This document shows, in pieces, positions 50,752-60,612 of a stretch of DNA of 64,000 bases. Source of the DNA: Sediminicola sp037203765 (lineage in GTDB: Bacteria > Bacteroidota > Bacteroidia > Flavobacteriales > Flavobacteriaceae); assembly GCF_037203765.1 (NCBI RefSeq), contig NZ_JBBCAS010000002.1, positions 434,001 through 498,000 on the forward strand, in the 5' to 3' direction. Positions within the stretch are counted from its first letter, which is position 1, and each line of letters opens with the position of its first letter. The notes below the pieces were generated by a model that had not been told where the DNA came from, did no database searches, and was given only the letters and a program-made list of their open reading frames with translations. Made by a program: the position numbers and the translations under genes.

Positions 50752-52092
50752 ATGATGGAAGCCCAACTGATCTTCGCCGTAATCCTAGGCATATCCGTAC
50801 TCTTGTTTTTGATCTTAAAATTAAAAATCAATGCTTTTATTGCTCTTTTGATTGGAAGTATCTTGGTGGGGATTGCTGCTGGCTTGGATGCAGAAAAGAT
50901 TATTGATACCGTTCAGGAAGGTATGGGGAACACCTTGGGATTCGTTGCAACGGTGGTAGGTCTGGGAGCCATGTTCGGAGCTATCTTGGAATATTCAGGA
51001 GGTGCCAAAACCATTGCCAATTTTATGATTTCCAAATTTGGCGTCCATAAAGCCCCATTGGCCATGGTGATTTCGGGCTTTCTAATCGCCATTCCTGTAT
51101 TTTTTGATGTGGCCTTTATCATATTGGTACCCATGATCTATGCCCTTCAAAGAAAAACGCGAAAATCATTATTGTTATATGCCATCCCCCTTCTTGCCGG
51201 TTTGGCCATTACCCATGCCTTTATCCCTCCCACTCCCGGACCCATAGCGGTGGCCAATATTTTAGGGGCAGAATTGGGTTGGGTTATCTTCATTGGATTT
51301 ATTGTGGGAATCCCGACCGCACTTGTTAGCGGACTGGTATTTGGAAAGTTTATTGCAAAAAAAATTCATGTGGAGGCACCCGCAGCAAATGAAAAAGATG
51401 AGCAAACTGGACTTCCCAATGCGGGAATCACTTTTTGGATCATTAGTGTACCCATAGTTTTGATTTTGCTCAATACAGTCTTGAACAGTGATTTGGTGGC
51501 ATTGGAAAACAAGACCTTGAAGAATATCATAACCTTATTGGGTCACCCCTTTAGCGCCCTTATTATTGCCAATATCCTAGCTTGGTATTTTTTTGGTATA
51601 AGACGGGGCTATAGTAGGGATAAGCTATTTAAGATCACCACAAAATCTCTGGAACCGGCAGGGACCATTATTCTCCTTACGGGTGCAGGTGGCGTTTTCA
51701 AGCAAATGCTCACCAATACGGGAGCCGGTGAATTATTGGCGACCTCCTTGAGCGAGGCCGGCATACCCTTATTGGCCTTTGCCTTCATTAGTGCTGCCAT
51801 CGTAAGAATCATTCAAGGCTCCTCGACTGTGGCCATGATCACTGCCGCCGGATTGGTAGCTCCACTTTTAACCAATAACGTGCTCAATGGTCCGCAATTG
51901 GCCTGTATGGTGATTGCAATAGCTTCCGGCGCAAGTATTTTCTCCCATGTGAACGACAGTGGTTTTTGGTTGGTAGGTCAGTATTTGGGCATTACTGAAA
52001 AAGAAACATTCAAATCATGGACCATGATGACCACCATTCTCGCCTTGACAGGTTTTCTAAGTGTCTTGATAATCAATCAATTTTTAAAATAA
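50752..52092 (+). CDS. Gluconate:H+ symporter, GntP family
   Basis: A 446-residue inner-membrane carrier with about 12-13 hydrophobic helices. Family landmarks include MGNTLGFVATVVGLGAMFGAIL, GFLIAIPVFFDVAFIILVPM, THAFIPPTPGPIAVANILGAELG and IRIIQGSSTVAMITAAGLV. Together with gntK it imports gluconate (or a related sugar acid) and activates it to 6-phosphogluconate. The two adjacent Met codons (50752, 50755) leave a one-residue uncertainty in the start. Ends at a terminator. Confidence 0.95.
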   Translation: MMEAQLIFAVILGISVLLFLILKLKINAFIALLIGSILVGIAAGLDAEKIIDTVQEGMGNTLGFVATVVGLGAMFGAILEYSGGAKTIANFMISKFGVHKAPLAMVISGFLIAIPVFFDVAFIILVPMIYALQRKTRKSLLLYAIPLLAGLAITHAFIPPTPGPIAVANILGAELGWVIFIGFIVGIPTALVSGLVFGKFIAKKIHVEAPAANEKDEQTGLPNAGITFWIISVPIVLILLNTVLNSDLVALENKTLKNIITLLGHPFSALIIANILAWYFFGIRRGYSRDKLFKITTKSLEPAGTIILLTGAGGVFKQMLTNTGAGELLATSLSEAGIPLLAFAFISAAIVRIIQGSSTVAMITAAGLVAPLLTNNVLNGPQLACMVIAIASGASIFSHVNDSGFWLVGQYLGITEKETFKSWTMMTTILALTGFLSVLIINQFLK

Positions 52093-52122
52093 AAAAACCG
52101 TTCAGATTGCTGAACGGTTTTT
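52093..52122. terminator. Bidirectional terminator between gntP-like and response-regulator genes
   Basis: AAAAACCGTTCAG (52093-52105) pairs with CTGAACGGTTTTT (52110-52122) around ATTG; A- and T-runs on both sides serve the convergent genes. Confidence 0.92.
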
Positions 52123-52143
52123 CGTCAAATTTCCTTACGGTAC

Positions 52144-52854
52144 CTATTCTTCAGATTTTACAACCAATCTGAATCCTTCACCATGAATGTTCAATATTTC
52201 CACATTCTCATCCTTTTTCAGGTACTTACGAAGTTTAGCGATATACACATCCATACTTCTTGATGTGAAATAGTTATCATCCCTCCATATTTTGGTCAGG
52301 GCCAATTCCCTTGGCATTAGGTCGTTCTCGTGCAACGCCAATAAACGCAACAATTCATTTTCCTTTGGAGAAAGCTTGATGGCCTCTTCTTCCTTGTATT
52401 TCAAAAATCGTAGTTTGGAATTCAATTGGAAGCCTCCTATGTTGAACTCAAACTTTTTGCTGTCAGCGAGTCCGTTGGATGCCTTTCTCTGCAAAATGGC
52501 TTTTAGTTTCATAAGCAATACCTCAGAGTCAAAAGGTTTGTTCAGATAATCATCAGCTCCTGCCTTATATCCTTTTAGCACATCCTCCTTCATGGTTTTG
52601 GCGGTTAGGAATACTATGGGAACATGTTCGTTTTTTTCCCTTATTTCCTTAGCCAAGGTAAAACCATCCTTGTATGGCATCATGACATCCAGAATGCAAA
52701 CGTCAAAATTATCTTTTTTAAATTTTTCAAAACCTTCCATTCCATTTTTTGCCAAGACAACATCGAAGTCGTTCATGGTCAAATAATCTTTGAGTACGAT
52801 ACCAAAATTAGGATCGTCTTCAACCAAAAGTATTTTCTTATTCGCTGTTTCCAT
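52144..52854 (-). CDS. OmpR-family response regulator (RprY-like)
   Basis: A 236-residue regulator from the ATG at 52854 (a start at 52860 adds two residues). The receiver keeps the acidic pair (LLVEDD), the phospho-acceptor Asp (VCILDVMMPYKDGFTLA), Thr (VFLTAKT) and Lys (YLNKPF). The C-terminal winged helix (about 135-232) shows LSPKENELLRLLALHENDLMPRELALTKIW and RSMDVYIAKLRKYLKKDENVEILNIHGEGFRLVV. It is the Bacteroidota RprY type. The sensor kinase gene ends 3 bp before it, so the two are co-transcribed with the kinase first. Confidence 0.95.
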   Translation of the reverse strand: METANKKILLVEDDPNFGIVLKDYLTMNDFDVVLAKNGMEGFEKFKKDNFDVCILDVMMPYKDGFTLAKEIREKNEHVPIVFLTAKTMKEDVLKGYKAGADDYLNKPFDSEVLLMKLKAILQRKASNGLADSKKFEFNIGGFQLNSKLRFLKYKEEEAIKLSPKENELLRLLALHENDLMPRELALTKIWRDDNYFTSRSMDVYIAKLRKYLKKDENVEILNIHGEGFRLVVKSEE

Positions 52855-52863
52855 ATTCATTTT

Positions 52864-54444
52864 TTAAATTAAAGGTAGTTTTATATAGAAAGTACTTCCT
52901 TTACCTTTTTCACTTTCTGCATACACCTCACCCTGGTGATCTTCAATAATTCTTTTTACATAGGCTAACCCAAGGCCGTGGCCCTTTACGTTGTGAATAT
53001 CACCCGTATGTTCCCTATAAAATTTTTCAAATACCTTTTTAAGGACAGCTTTGCTCATCCCAGAGCCTTGGTCCTGAATTTTAATAATTATATAATTTTT
53101 TGCCAACTCCGTAAATACATCAATCTTTGGTGCATTAGGTGAGTATTTAATGGCATTATCCAAAATATTTACAACAACATTGGTAAAGTGCATATCATTA
53201 GCCAATACATCGGACCGCTCAGCGTCCAAATGGGTTTTGATATAACCGCCCCTATCATCAACAATGAGTTCCACATGGGCAATGGCGTCATGGATAATCT
53301 CATGGGCATCAATCCTATCCTTACTAATATCCAATTGATTTTTTTCCAGTTTGGAAATCCTAAGAACATTCTCCACCTGCGCATGCATTCTTTTATTCTC
53401 ATCCCTGATCATCTGAAGGTAACGCATTACCTTTTCTTTATCTTCTATGATTTTAGGGTTTTTGATAGCCTCAACTGCCAAATTGATTGTAGCAATAGGG
53501 GTCTTGAACTCATGGGTCATATTATTGATAAAGTCGGATTTGATCTCGGAGATCTGTTTTTGTTTTATCAGTTGATATATGGCACTTGAGTAGGCCACCA
53601 CAATGACCAATGTAAAAACAAGGGACAAAATGGCCATCCCAAGAATGGAACTGATCAAGAACTTTTTCTTTTTGGGAAAAGAGATCAAAAGAGAAAAGTC
53701 CGTCATGCCCTCACTGTCCCCGAAAATGGGTGCCTCATAGAGGGTACTCCCCACAAATTTAAATTTCCTGGATCTTACCTTTGTTGGCAACCCTTTACTG
53801 TATACCCCGTATTCATAGTCAATATCTATCCCACGGTTTTGCAGCTCACGATCCAAGATTAATTCTATTTCTTGCTTGGTTACCCTTTTATGTATGGGTA
53901 CTGTTTTGGCATACTCCCTAAAAACATCATCGAACTGTGCTTTCTCAATGGAGGAAAGACCGCCGATTTTCTCCAAGGTTTGAACCGGACTAAGCTTAAA
54001 TGCCTTACCATCCAAACCGAAGTCCTCCCTAAAAATTGTTTTGGTACGTTTGCTCGTAAAATTTTTCAGGGTCGTACTATCGGTACCTATGTCATTGTCA
54101 AAGAACGTTGATGCCACACTGTAGTCCTCTTCTAAAATTCCATGTGAATAAAAGAGTACTTCGTTGGAATTGACATCCCTATCTACAAAAAAGAAATTCC
54201 TAAAATGTGAATCTTTGGGCTTGCCAAGACTATCCTTGAGGTTCACATACCTATCCGAGTAGTCCTTTATCTCCCTATCCTCTATCTTCTCCGTTGCCTT
54301 GGTTAAAACCTCAGAAACCGCATTTGAAAACTGCTCCTCTTTATCATCAACTGATTTCTTGATCCAATACCCCTGGACAAAAATAATGCCCACAAGGGAC
54401 AGGCTCATCAGGATAACAAGGAGTACGAATAACTTCTTGTTCAT
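52864..54444 (-). CDS. Sensor histidine kinase (RprX-like)
   Basis: A 526-residue inner-membrane kinase. TM1 (about 5-27), a periplasmic sensing domain (about 30-265), TM2 (about 268-293), then the HisKA domain with the phospho-acceptor His in DFINNMTHEFKTPIATINLAVEAI (about 310) and the HATPase with the N box VVVNILDNAIKYSP, the G1 box QDQGSGMSKAV and the G2 box GHGLGLAYVKRIIEDHQGEV. The partner regulator follows 3 bp after its stop. The signal sensed by the periplasmic domain is unknown. Confidence 0.95.
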   Translation of the reverse strand: MNKKLFVLLVILMSLSLVGIIFVQGYWIKKSVDDKEEQFSNAVSEVLTKATEKIEDREIKDYSDRYVNLKDSLGKPKDSHFRNFFFVDRDVNSNEVLFYSHGILEEDYSVASTFFDNDIGTDSTTLKNFTSKRTKTIFREDFGLDGKAFKLSPVQTLEKIGGLSSIEKAQFDDVFREYAKTVPIHKRVTKQEIELILDRELQNRGIDIDYEYGVYSKGLPTKVRSRKFKFVGSTLYEAPIFGDSEGMTDFSLLISFPKKKKFLISSILGMAILSLVFTLVIVVAYSSAIYQLIKQKQISEIKSDFINNMTHEFKTPIATINLAVEAIKNPKIIEDKEKVMRYLQMIRDENKRMHAQVENVLRISKLEKNQLDISKDRIDAHEIIHDAIAHVELIVDDRGGYIKTHLDAERSDVLANDMHFTNVVVNILDNAIKYSPNAPKIDVFTELAKNYIIIKIQDQGSGMSKAVLKKVFEKFYREHTGDIHNVKGHGLGLAYVKRIIEDHQGEVYAESEKGKGSTFYIKLPLI

Positions 54445-54529
54445 TAGCGTAAAATTAGAAATTTAACATTTAGTGGATTGTACGTTTAACCTAAACTTAA
54501 CAAAAATGTTAAAATTTAAGTCGTAAGGC

Positions 54530-55111
54530 CTATTCCTTAAGGAAAACCTGATGAATTTCCTGTACTTTTCTCTTGGTATCCTCCAAGTCGATATTATGAA
54601 TGACATAAGTGGCTAGCGCCATCTTAGCTGCCTCATCCCATTGGTTATCCATTCTGGACAGAACATCTTGCTCTTCTACCTTATCCCGGGCCATGACCCT
54701 ATTTATCCTAACCTCCTTGGGGGCCGTTACCAACACCGTGGCATCATACCTATCTTGCATCCCATTTTCAAATATAATTGCCGCCTCCTGAACCACATAT
54801 GGATGATCCTGATCCTTTACCCATGAGTGGAAATGCTCCTTTACCGCAGGATGGACTATCGCATTCAATTGACTTAATAGATTCTTGTCCGTAAATACCT
54901 TTTTGGCAATATATTCCCTATTTAAAATTCCCTTTTGGTATGCTTCCCCTCCAAAAATCGAAATAATCCCATCCTTGATATTTTCCGAAGTGTTCATGAG
55001 AAGTTTTGCCTCTTTATCGGAATTGTATACGGGAACTCCCATGGCCTCGAACATTTTTGCCACCGTGGACTTCCCACTGCCAATACCTCCTGTAAGTCCA
55101 ATTAGTTTCAT
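54530..55111 (-). CDS. coaE: Dephospho-CoA kinase
   Basis: Last step of CoA synthesis: phosphorylates the 3'-OH of dephospho-CoA. 193 residues, normal. The P-loop GLTGGIGSGKSTVAKMFEAMG is at the N-terminus; VVQEAAIIFENGMQDRYDATVLVTAP and RVMARDKVEEQDVLSRMDNQW are the family segments. Its ATG overlaps the stop of the YbbR-domain gene by four bases, so translation is coupled. The genome places it with coaBC in the same cluster, 5.5 kb away. Confidence 0.97.
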   Translation of the reverse strand: MKLIGLTGGIGSGKSTVAKMFEAMGVPVYNSDKEAKLLMNTSENIKDGIISIFGGEAYQKGILNREYIAKKVFTDKNLLSQLNAIVHPAVKEHFHSWVKDQDHPYVVQEAAIIFENGMQDRYDATVLVTAPKEVRINRVMARDKVEEQDVLSRMDNQWDEAAKMALATYVIHNIDLEDTKRKVQEIHQVFLKE

Positions 55112-56067
55112 TGTCGTTTCAAAATATATTCCACTTCCTTCTCCATGATCTTACAATCGAAAAGTCCCACTGGTTTGTTTACCAATTTTAAAGTAATCAA
55201 AGAGGATTTGGTGTCCTTTACGGTATTATAATCTGCCACCACCCTAAAATCAGCGGCTTTTACATTTTTTAAACTCTCTATCTTTCCCTTACACAGAACA
55301 GATACCTTATTGGGAAATGTTTTTATTTCCATGTCCTGATCAAGGTTGGTAACTTCCACTGCCACCTCCAGAATTTTTTCTGAAAAGCGGGCTACCTTTC
55401 CAGAAATGGCCACTTCACTTGATGAATACCTCGTATCCAATAAAGCCTTGGGTTTTATTAGCGCCAAGTTTACTGAAAAATCATCTTTCACATCTTTTTT
55501 GTTCACCGTTGAGGTCCTGACATTTCTAATGGTATCAATTTCATTCTTTGGTCCAAAAATGGTTACGTGCTCTGGCTTCATTTCCAAGGATCCGTCCAAC
55601 ATATAATTCTGTGCATAATCTATCCGAAGTCTCGATATTATCGGAACCTTCTTGGAATACAGTTTATACAGGGCAAAATATAAGGTATCCGTATTGTCAA
55701 CATCGACCAGCGAAATGGATGACGGCAATTGGGCCTCTATCTGACTCACACAGGATTCCTGGGGCAAATAATATTTAGAACCTCTTTTTTTGATATAGGA
55801 CAGGTCCAACTGAATTACTCTGGGACTGAAATTGTTCCGCAAGAACTGAAACCCGCTTGATTGGAGCTTTACCTGAAGCTCATCTTTGGAAGAACCTTTG
55901 AAGAGTAAGCTATCGGGAACATTTACATAATCCAACTTATAGGAAGTATTACTGGTATACTGCTCCGATAAGTTACTGACAAACCAAGCCAAACCAGAAC
56001 ACAACAAGAATAGTGAAAAGATTTTCACTTTGCGTTTCTGCAGTCCATTGTTTGTTTTTTTTACCAC
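55108..56067 (-). CDS. YbbR-domain membrane-anchored protein
   Basis: A 319-residue protein with one N-terminal membrane helix (KIFSLFLLCSGLAWFVSNL) and an extracytoplasmic part made of three to four YbbR-like beta domains (for example VPDSLLFKGSSKDELQVKLQS, KPEHVTIFGPKNEIDTIRNV, and VEVTNLDQDMEIKTFPNKVSVLCKG). YbbR domains occur in CdaR, which regulates c-di-AMP cyclase in Firmicutes; whether this family does so in Bacteroidota is unknown. It is co-transcribed with coaE and the glycosyltransferase. Confidence 0.88.
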   Translation of the reverse strand: MVKKTNNGLQKRKVKIFSLFLLCSGLAWFVSNLSEQYTSNTSYKLDYVNVPDSLLFKGSSKDELQVKLQSSGFQFLRNNFSPRVIQLDLSYIKKRGSKYYLPQESCVSQIEAQLPSSISLVDVDNTDTLYFALYKLYSKKVPIISRLRIDYAQNYMLDGSLEMKPEHVTIFGPKNEIDTIRNVRTSTVNKKDVKDDFSVNLALIKPKALLDTRYSSSEVAISGKVARFSEKILEVAVEVTNLDQDMEIKTFPNKVSVLCKGKIESLKNVKAADFRVVADYNTVKDTKSSLITLKLVNKPVGLFDCKIMEKEVEYILKRQ

Positions 56068-56070
56068 GCT

Positions 56071-57078
56071 TTACGTTGTCTTAAAAAATAGTTTAGGAAA
56101 AATTTCCTGGGGATTTTTGTTTGATGCATTAATTTTTAGGGTAGATTCCAAGAACCCCCTGCCATAACCATAAAATTGTATGGCCACAGCAACCATGGAC
56201 AATATAGCAATCTCCAAATCCTTGTTCTTAATTAAAGAATCTATCAACAGAACAACAAAATAAAGGAGATATCCCAGTAACAAAAATGTATTCCCCATAA
56301 GGGCAAAGACCAGGGAAAACAAAAGTCCCAAACAAAAGACGGTAGGAAACCAATAGGTTATCTTGGCGGTACTAGGATGCCATTTATTGAGAATGGGCCT
56401 GACCATACCGAATTTATTCACTTGAATATAAAATTTTTTCCAATCGATACGCCTTTTATGGAATACATAGGCCTCATTGATCAATTTGGTCTGGAAACCT
56501 TTTTCCCAGATTCGTATGGTAAGGTCCGGATCTTCCCCTGGATGGATGTTGCCAAATCCGCTTGTAGCTTCAAAGGCTTTTTTTGAAATACCCATATTAA
56601 AACTTCTCGGCTGAAATTTACCTACAGCCTTTTTACCTCCCCTGATGCCTCCAGTGGTAAGCGTAGAGGTCATGGCGTAATTGATGGCCTTCTGTACCTT
56701 GGAAAACGACTCATGGGCAGTATCAGGACCACCATAGCAATCCACATATTCTTTTTTCAATGACCTGTAAGCCATTTCCAAATAGTCTGGCGGCAAAATA
56801 CAATCAGAGTCCAAAACGATAAAATAGTTTCCCTTCGCATGGCGCATTCCGTAATTCCGGGAATCTCCTGGACCCGTATTTTCCTTTTTCAGATAGGTAA
56901 TTGGAAGTTTGGATGCGTACTCCGCTATAACCTCCTCGGAACTCAAATTGGATCCATCTTCAACGATCACAATCTCATAAGGTTCCTGATAGGTTTGTGG
57001 CAATAGACTGTCCAACAGCTCCCTGATTTCATTAGGCCGGTTATATACAGGAACTATAAAGGAAAAAAACAAATCCAT
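56071..57078 (-). CDS. Family 2 glycosyltransferase, membrane-associated
   Basis: A 335-residue GT-A enzyme. The catalytic domain starts FSFIVPVYNRPNEIRELLDSLLPQ, with VIVEDGSNLSSEEV, YFIVLDSDCILPPDYLE (the metal-binding DSD) and an acceptor region MGISKKAFEATSGFGNIHPGEDPDL (the catalytic ED). Two or more hydrophobic helices at about 245-310 anchor it in the membrane. It probably adds a sugar to an envelope polysaccharide or lipid. Neighbours are fabI and ybbR, so a role in envelope building fits the context; donor and acceptor are unknown. Confidence 0.92.
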   Translation of the reverse strand: MDLFFSFIVPVYNRPNEIRELLDSLLPQTYQEPYEIVIVEDGSNLSSEEVIAEYASKLPITYLKKENTGPGDSRNYGMRHAKGNYFIVLDSDCILPPDYLEMAYRSLKKEYVDCYGGPDTAHESFSKVQKAINYAMTSTLTTGGIRGGKKAVGKFQPRSFNMGISKKAFEATSGFGNIHPGEDPDLTIRIWEKGFQTKLINEAYVFHKRRIDWKKFYIQVNKFGMVRPILNKWHPSTAKITYWFPTVFCLGLLFSLVFALMGNTFLLLGYLLYFVVLLIDSLIKNKDLEIAILSMVAVAIQFYGYGRGFLESTLKINASNKNPQEIFPKLFFKTT

Positions 57079-57146
57079 TTCTTTATTTTATAAACATAAA
57101 AAGCCATCCTTTTGAACGGGATGGCCTTATATCTATGATCGTAATA

Positions 57147-57959
57147 TTACTTCGTAAATTGCTCTATAACCTCTTGACTGACCCCTGTATTGGAGAAACC
57201 CCCATCGTGAAATAAATTCTGCATGGTTACTTTTTTGGTCAAATCTGAGAATAAGGAGATGGTGTAATCCGCACAGTCCTGTGCAGTGGCATTGCCCAGT
57301 GGCGACATTTTATCGGCATAGCTGATAAATCCATCAAACCCTTTTACACCTTGTCCGGCTGTTGTTGGCGTTGGTGATTGAGAAATGGTATTGACCCTTA
57401 CTTTCTTTTCTTTTCCAAAGAAGTATCCAAAACTACGGGCAACAGACTCCAAATACGCTTTGTTGTCGGCCATATCATTATAATCTGGGAATGTTCTTTG
57501 AGCGGCCATATAGGTCAAGGCCACAATACTGCCCCATTCGTTCATGGCATCCGCCTTGTAGAGCGACTGCATTACCTTATGGAAAGATAAGGCAGAAACG
57601 TCCCAACCTTTGGTAGTAAAGTCATATTTTTCATCTGTATATGCCCTTCCCTTACGAACGTTGACGGACATTCCTATGGAATGAAGAACAAAATCCAATT
57701 TTCCCCCAAGTATTTCAACAGATTTGGCAACAAGATTGTCCAAATCCTCCTCACTGGTTGCATCGGCAGGGATAATTTCTGAACCCGTCTTTTTTGCAAG
57801 TTCATTGATCTGCCCCATTCTCATGGCTATTGGCGCGTTGGTCAGAACAAAAGTTCCACCCTCTGCATGCACCCTCTCCGCTGTTTTCCAAGCTATTGAG
57901 TTTTCATCCAAAGCCCCAAAAATAATTCCTCTTTTACCTTTTAATAAGTTGTATGACAT
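57147..57959 (-). CDS. fabI: Enoyl-[acyl-carrier-protein] reductase (NADH), FabI type
   Basis: Reduces trans-2-enoyl-ACP in each cycle of fatty acid elongation. 270 residues, typical of FabI. The start LLKGKRGIIFGALDENSIAWKTAERVHAEG, the IGMSVNVRKGRAYTD segment and the active-site YNDMADNK (Tyr-6x-Lys) in LTYMAAQRTFPDYNDMADNK identify it. The Tyr and Lys spacing matches FabI and not FabL/FabV. Part of the dapA-to-coaE cluster, between recN and the glycosyltransferase gene. Confidence 0.97.
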   Translation of the reverse strand: MSYNLLKGKRGIIFGALDENSIAWKTAERVHAEGGTFVLTNAPIAMRMGQINELAKKTGSEIIPADATSEEDLDNLVAKSVEILGGKLDFVLHSIGMSVNVRKGRAYTDEKYDFTTKGWDVSALSFHKVMQSLYKADAMNEWGSIVALTYMAAQRTFPDYNDMADNKAYLESVARSFGYFFGKEKKVRVNTISQSPTPTTAGQGVKGFDGFISYADKMSPLGNATAQDCADYTISLFSDLTKKVTMQNLFHDGGFSNTGVSQEVIEQFTK

Positions 57960-58011
57960 GTGTAATCAGTTTTCTAAGGTTGATATTTGATTCAAATATA
58001 TTTAAAATAAG

Positions 58012-59664
58012 TTAATTCAACAGTTCTCTTGCATGGGCAATTGCAGAATCGGACATGGCCTTACCACCCAGCATCTCTGCTAATTCTGCCACACGCTCCT
58101 CTTTGGATAATTTTTTCATATTGGTATGGGTCTCCTGCTTATCTTCTTCCTTGTACACCTTAAAATGGTGATCTCCCTTAGAGGCCACCTGAGGCAGATG
58201 GGTAATGGAAAAAATCTGCATTCCTTGGCTCATCTCCTTCATGATGTCGCCCATTCTGGAAGAAATCTCACCGGACACCCCGGTATCGATCTCATCGAAC
58301 ATCATGGTCGGTAATTGCTCATACTTGGCCAAAATGGATTTTATGGTCAGCATGATACGGGACAACTCCCCACCAGAGGCAACTTTCTTTAAAGGACCAA
58401 AATCGGTTCCTTTGTTGGCCGAAAAAAGAAAAACCAAGGTATCCTTTCCTTTCTTTCCGAAAGTTATCGCCGGATGTATCTCTATTTTAAAGGTGGCACT
58501 CGGCATCCCCAATGAGACCAACATTTCTTCCAACTGCTGCTTAAGTAAAGGTACAACCTTTTCCCTTCGCTTTCTAAGAGTGACGGCTATAGCCTCCAAC
58601 GCCTTATCCTGTTCTGTCAATTGGACTTGTTTTGACTTAATGGCCGATCCAACATTTTCTGTGGCATCTACCTTTTCGGACAATTCCTCCCTGATTGCGA
58701 TTAATTCTGAAATATCCTGGGCCCCATGCTTTTTCAATAGGTCGTACAGCAATTGTAGTTTTCCATTGATCTGCTCCAATAATTGGGGATTGGCCTCTAC
58801 ATTCTCAAAAAAGTTCTGAAGTTCCGAAGAGATATCGTCCACCTCTATAAAAACAGATTGTATGCGTTCATTGAGTGCAGTAAACTGCGTCCCGAAAGAT
58901 GATAATTTATTGGATATCTGTTTCAATTCGGTCAGTAAGGTGACCACTCCTATCTGTTCGTCATTGAGTAATTGGTTTCCTTTGGAAAGGTATTCCGTGA
59001 TGGCCTCCACATTGCTCAACTGCTCATACTGCTCCTCCAATTCTTCCTGAATACCAACCTTTAAAGGGGCCGACTCCAATTCCTTCAATAAAAAGCTGTT
59101 GTATTCGTGTTCTTTGGTGCTGTTTTCCTGAAATTCCAAAAGTTTCTTTAACTCCTTGCTCGTTTCCAGGTACTGGGTCCGCTTATTTCCGTAGTCCTCT
59201 AGAATTTTCCCATTATCGGCAAGGGCATCTATGACCTTTAGCTGAAAATCGTCCTCGGTCATCTGCATAGTCTGATGTTGGGAATGAACATCAATCAGAC
59301 AATCTCCCAAATAGGATAATATGTCCAATGTCACTGGAGAATCATTGACAAAAGCCCTGGACTTCCCACTGGGCAATATTTCCCTCCTTAAAATAGTCCT
59401 AGGTTCATAATCCAATTCCTTTTCCTTGAAAAAAGGTTCCAGATCATATTTCCCAATTTCAAATTCAGCCTCAACGATACATTTATTCTCCTTGTTCTTT
59501 AAGGAGGACAGATCAGCTCTTTTTCCCAAAACCAAAGACAGACCGCCCAATAAGATAGACTTACCGGCCCCTGTTTCTCCCGTAATTATAGTAAAGCCAT
59601 TCGTAAACGAAACGTTCAAATGGTCTATTAAAGCGTAGTTTTTAATTGAAATTGTAGTCAGCAA
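58012..59664 (-). CDS. recN: DNA repair protein RecN
   Basis: SMC-like ATPase in recombinational repair of double-strand breaks. 550 residues. N-terminal ATPase half with ISIKNYALIDHLNVSF and Walker A GETGAGKSILLGGLSL, coiled-coil arms (about 170-390) and the C-terminal half with the signature LKKVASGGELSRIMLTIK and Walker B MMFDEIDTGVSGEISSRMG followed by ITHLPQVASKGDHHFKVYK. It sits in the conserved block between fabI and porD. Confidence 0.97.
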   Translation of the reverse strand: MLTTISIKNYALIDHLNVSFTNGFTIITGETGAGKSILLGGLSLVLGKRADLSSLKNKENKCIVEAEFEIGKYDLEPFFKEKELDYEPRTILRREILPSGKSRAFVNDSPVTLDILSYLGDCLIDVHSQHQTMQMTEDDFQLKVIDALADNGKILEDYGNKRTQYLETSKELKKLLEFQENSTKEHEYNSFLLKELESAPLKVGIQEELEEQYEQLSNVEAITEYLSKGNQLLNDEQIGVVTLLTELKQISNKLSSFGTQFTALNERIQSVFIEVDDISSELQNFFENVEANPQLLEQINGKLQLLYDLLKKHGAQDISELIAIREELSEKVDATENVGSAIKSKQVQLTEQDKALEAIAVTLRKRREKVVPLLKQQLEEMLVSLGMPSATFKIEIHPAITFGKKGKDTLVFLFSANKGTDFGPLKKVASGGELSRIMLTIKSILAKYEQLPTMMFDEIDTGVSGEISSRMGDIMKEMSQGMQIFSITHLPQVASKGDHHFKVYKEEDKQETHTNMKKLSKEERVAELAEMLGGKAMSDSAIAHARELLN

Positions 59665-59721
59665 TGTTGAATAGATTATTGCCGTAAAGATAATTGATAT
59701 TCCACTGGAAAAAAATGGAGG

Positions 59722-60612
59722 TCAATATTTTATTTCATTCCAAGTATTGGAATAAAATGGGGCAACCCTTGTCAAGGTCTCTTTGAGCTGTACCACGTCC
59801 ATTTTGGGACCATCCGAAAAAATATCCTTGATCTCATCCGATTTGGCATCAAAAAAAGTCTGTATCAAAAATGCATTTGGACGTCTTTTGACCATGGTCT
59901 CCATTAATCTCATGGTTCCCGCGATCACTTGTTTCCCGGTACTGTTGTTGTCTGCCAAGATATCAAGGCCCTTTCTATGATAATTGTACATGGCAATGCG
60001 GTATTCCCTGAAGGTATTGGACAAAAGATTGTCCACCAATTCAAAACGCGTACGATCACTGGATGATTGGCTCCATCCCGTATAACTACTTCCCTGGGCC
60101 TGGGTTACTATATTTTGGGCTTTTCTAAAATATTCGTTTCCCCCTTCCAAAGCAAAAGTATCGGCATCCAATCCAAGCATAATATAAACATAGTAAGAAA
60201 CGACCCCTACCAAATTGGAATCGAATACATTTTCGTTGTATACTAAAGGCTGGAATTCTATATATTCAAAATTGAATTGATTGTCCTTGTAATTGAATAC
60301 TGGGCTTTCGTAAGAAGTATTATATACCGGCCTTGAGGATTGCAATTGAATACTTGCCTTGAACCTATTGGATTCAAACTCCGTTACAGTGATAAACATT
60401 CTGGCGTTAACCCGTTCACGTTCCTTATATACTTTGTTGGTCCATTTGTTTTTGTTCACAAAATCGTTCAAGGAGCGCTCCAGGGTCTTAAAAATCTGTT
60501 GATTGGTCTGCCCTACTTGGTCTGAGTTTATGGTGACGGTACAATTTAGTTCTTGGGCGTAAAGGGACAGGGTAAGCAGTGAACAACAAATTGCAAGTAA
60601 AAGCCTATGCAT
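59722..60612 (-). CDS. porD: Type IX secretion protein PorD (DUF4835)
   Basis: A 296-residue exported protein of the DUF4835 family named PorD. Signal peptide MHRLLLAICCSLLTLSLYAQ is cleaved after YAQ, leaving ELNCTVTINSDQVGQTNQQIFKTLE at the mature start. Later motifs are PVYNTSYESPVFNYKDNQFNFEYIEFQ, ALEGGNEYFRKAQNIVTQAQ, and FLIQTFFDAKSDEIKDIFSDG. PorD is linked to type IX secretion and gliding in Bacteroidota; its mechanism is not clear. Its ATG overlaps coaBC by 8 bp, so it is translated with coaBC in front of it. Confidence 0.9.
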   Translation of the reverse strand: MHRLLLAICCSLLTLSLYAQELNCTVTINSDQVGQTNQQIFKTLERSLNDFVNKNKWTNKVYKERERVNARMFITVTEFESNRFKASIQLQSSRPVYNTSYESPVFNYKDNQFNFEYIEFQPLVYNENVFDSNLVGVVSYYVYIMLGLDADTFALEGGNEYFRKAQNIVTQAQGSSYTGWSQSSSDRTRFELVDNLLSNTFREYRIAMYNYHRKGLDILADNNSTGKQVIAGTMRLMETMVKRRPNAFLIQTFFDAKSDEIKDIFSDGPKMDVVQLKETLTRVAPFYSNTWNEIKY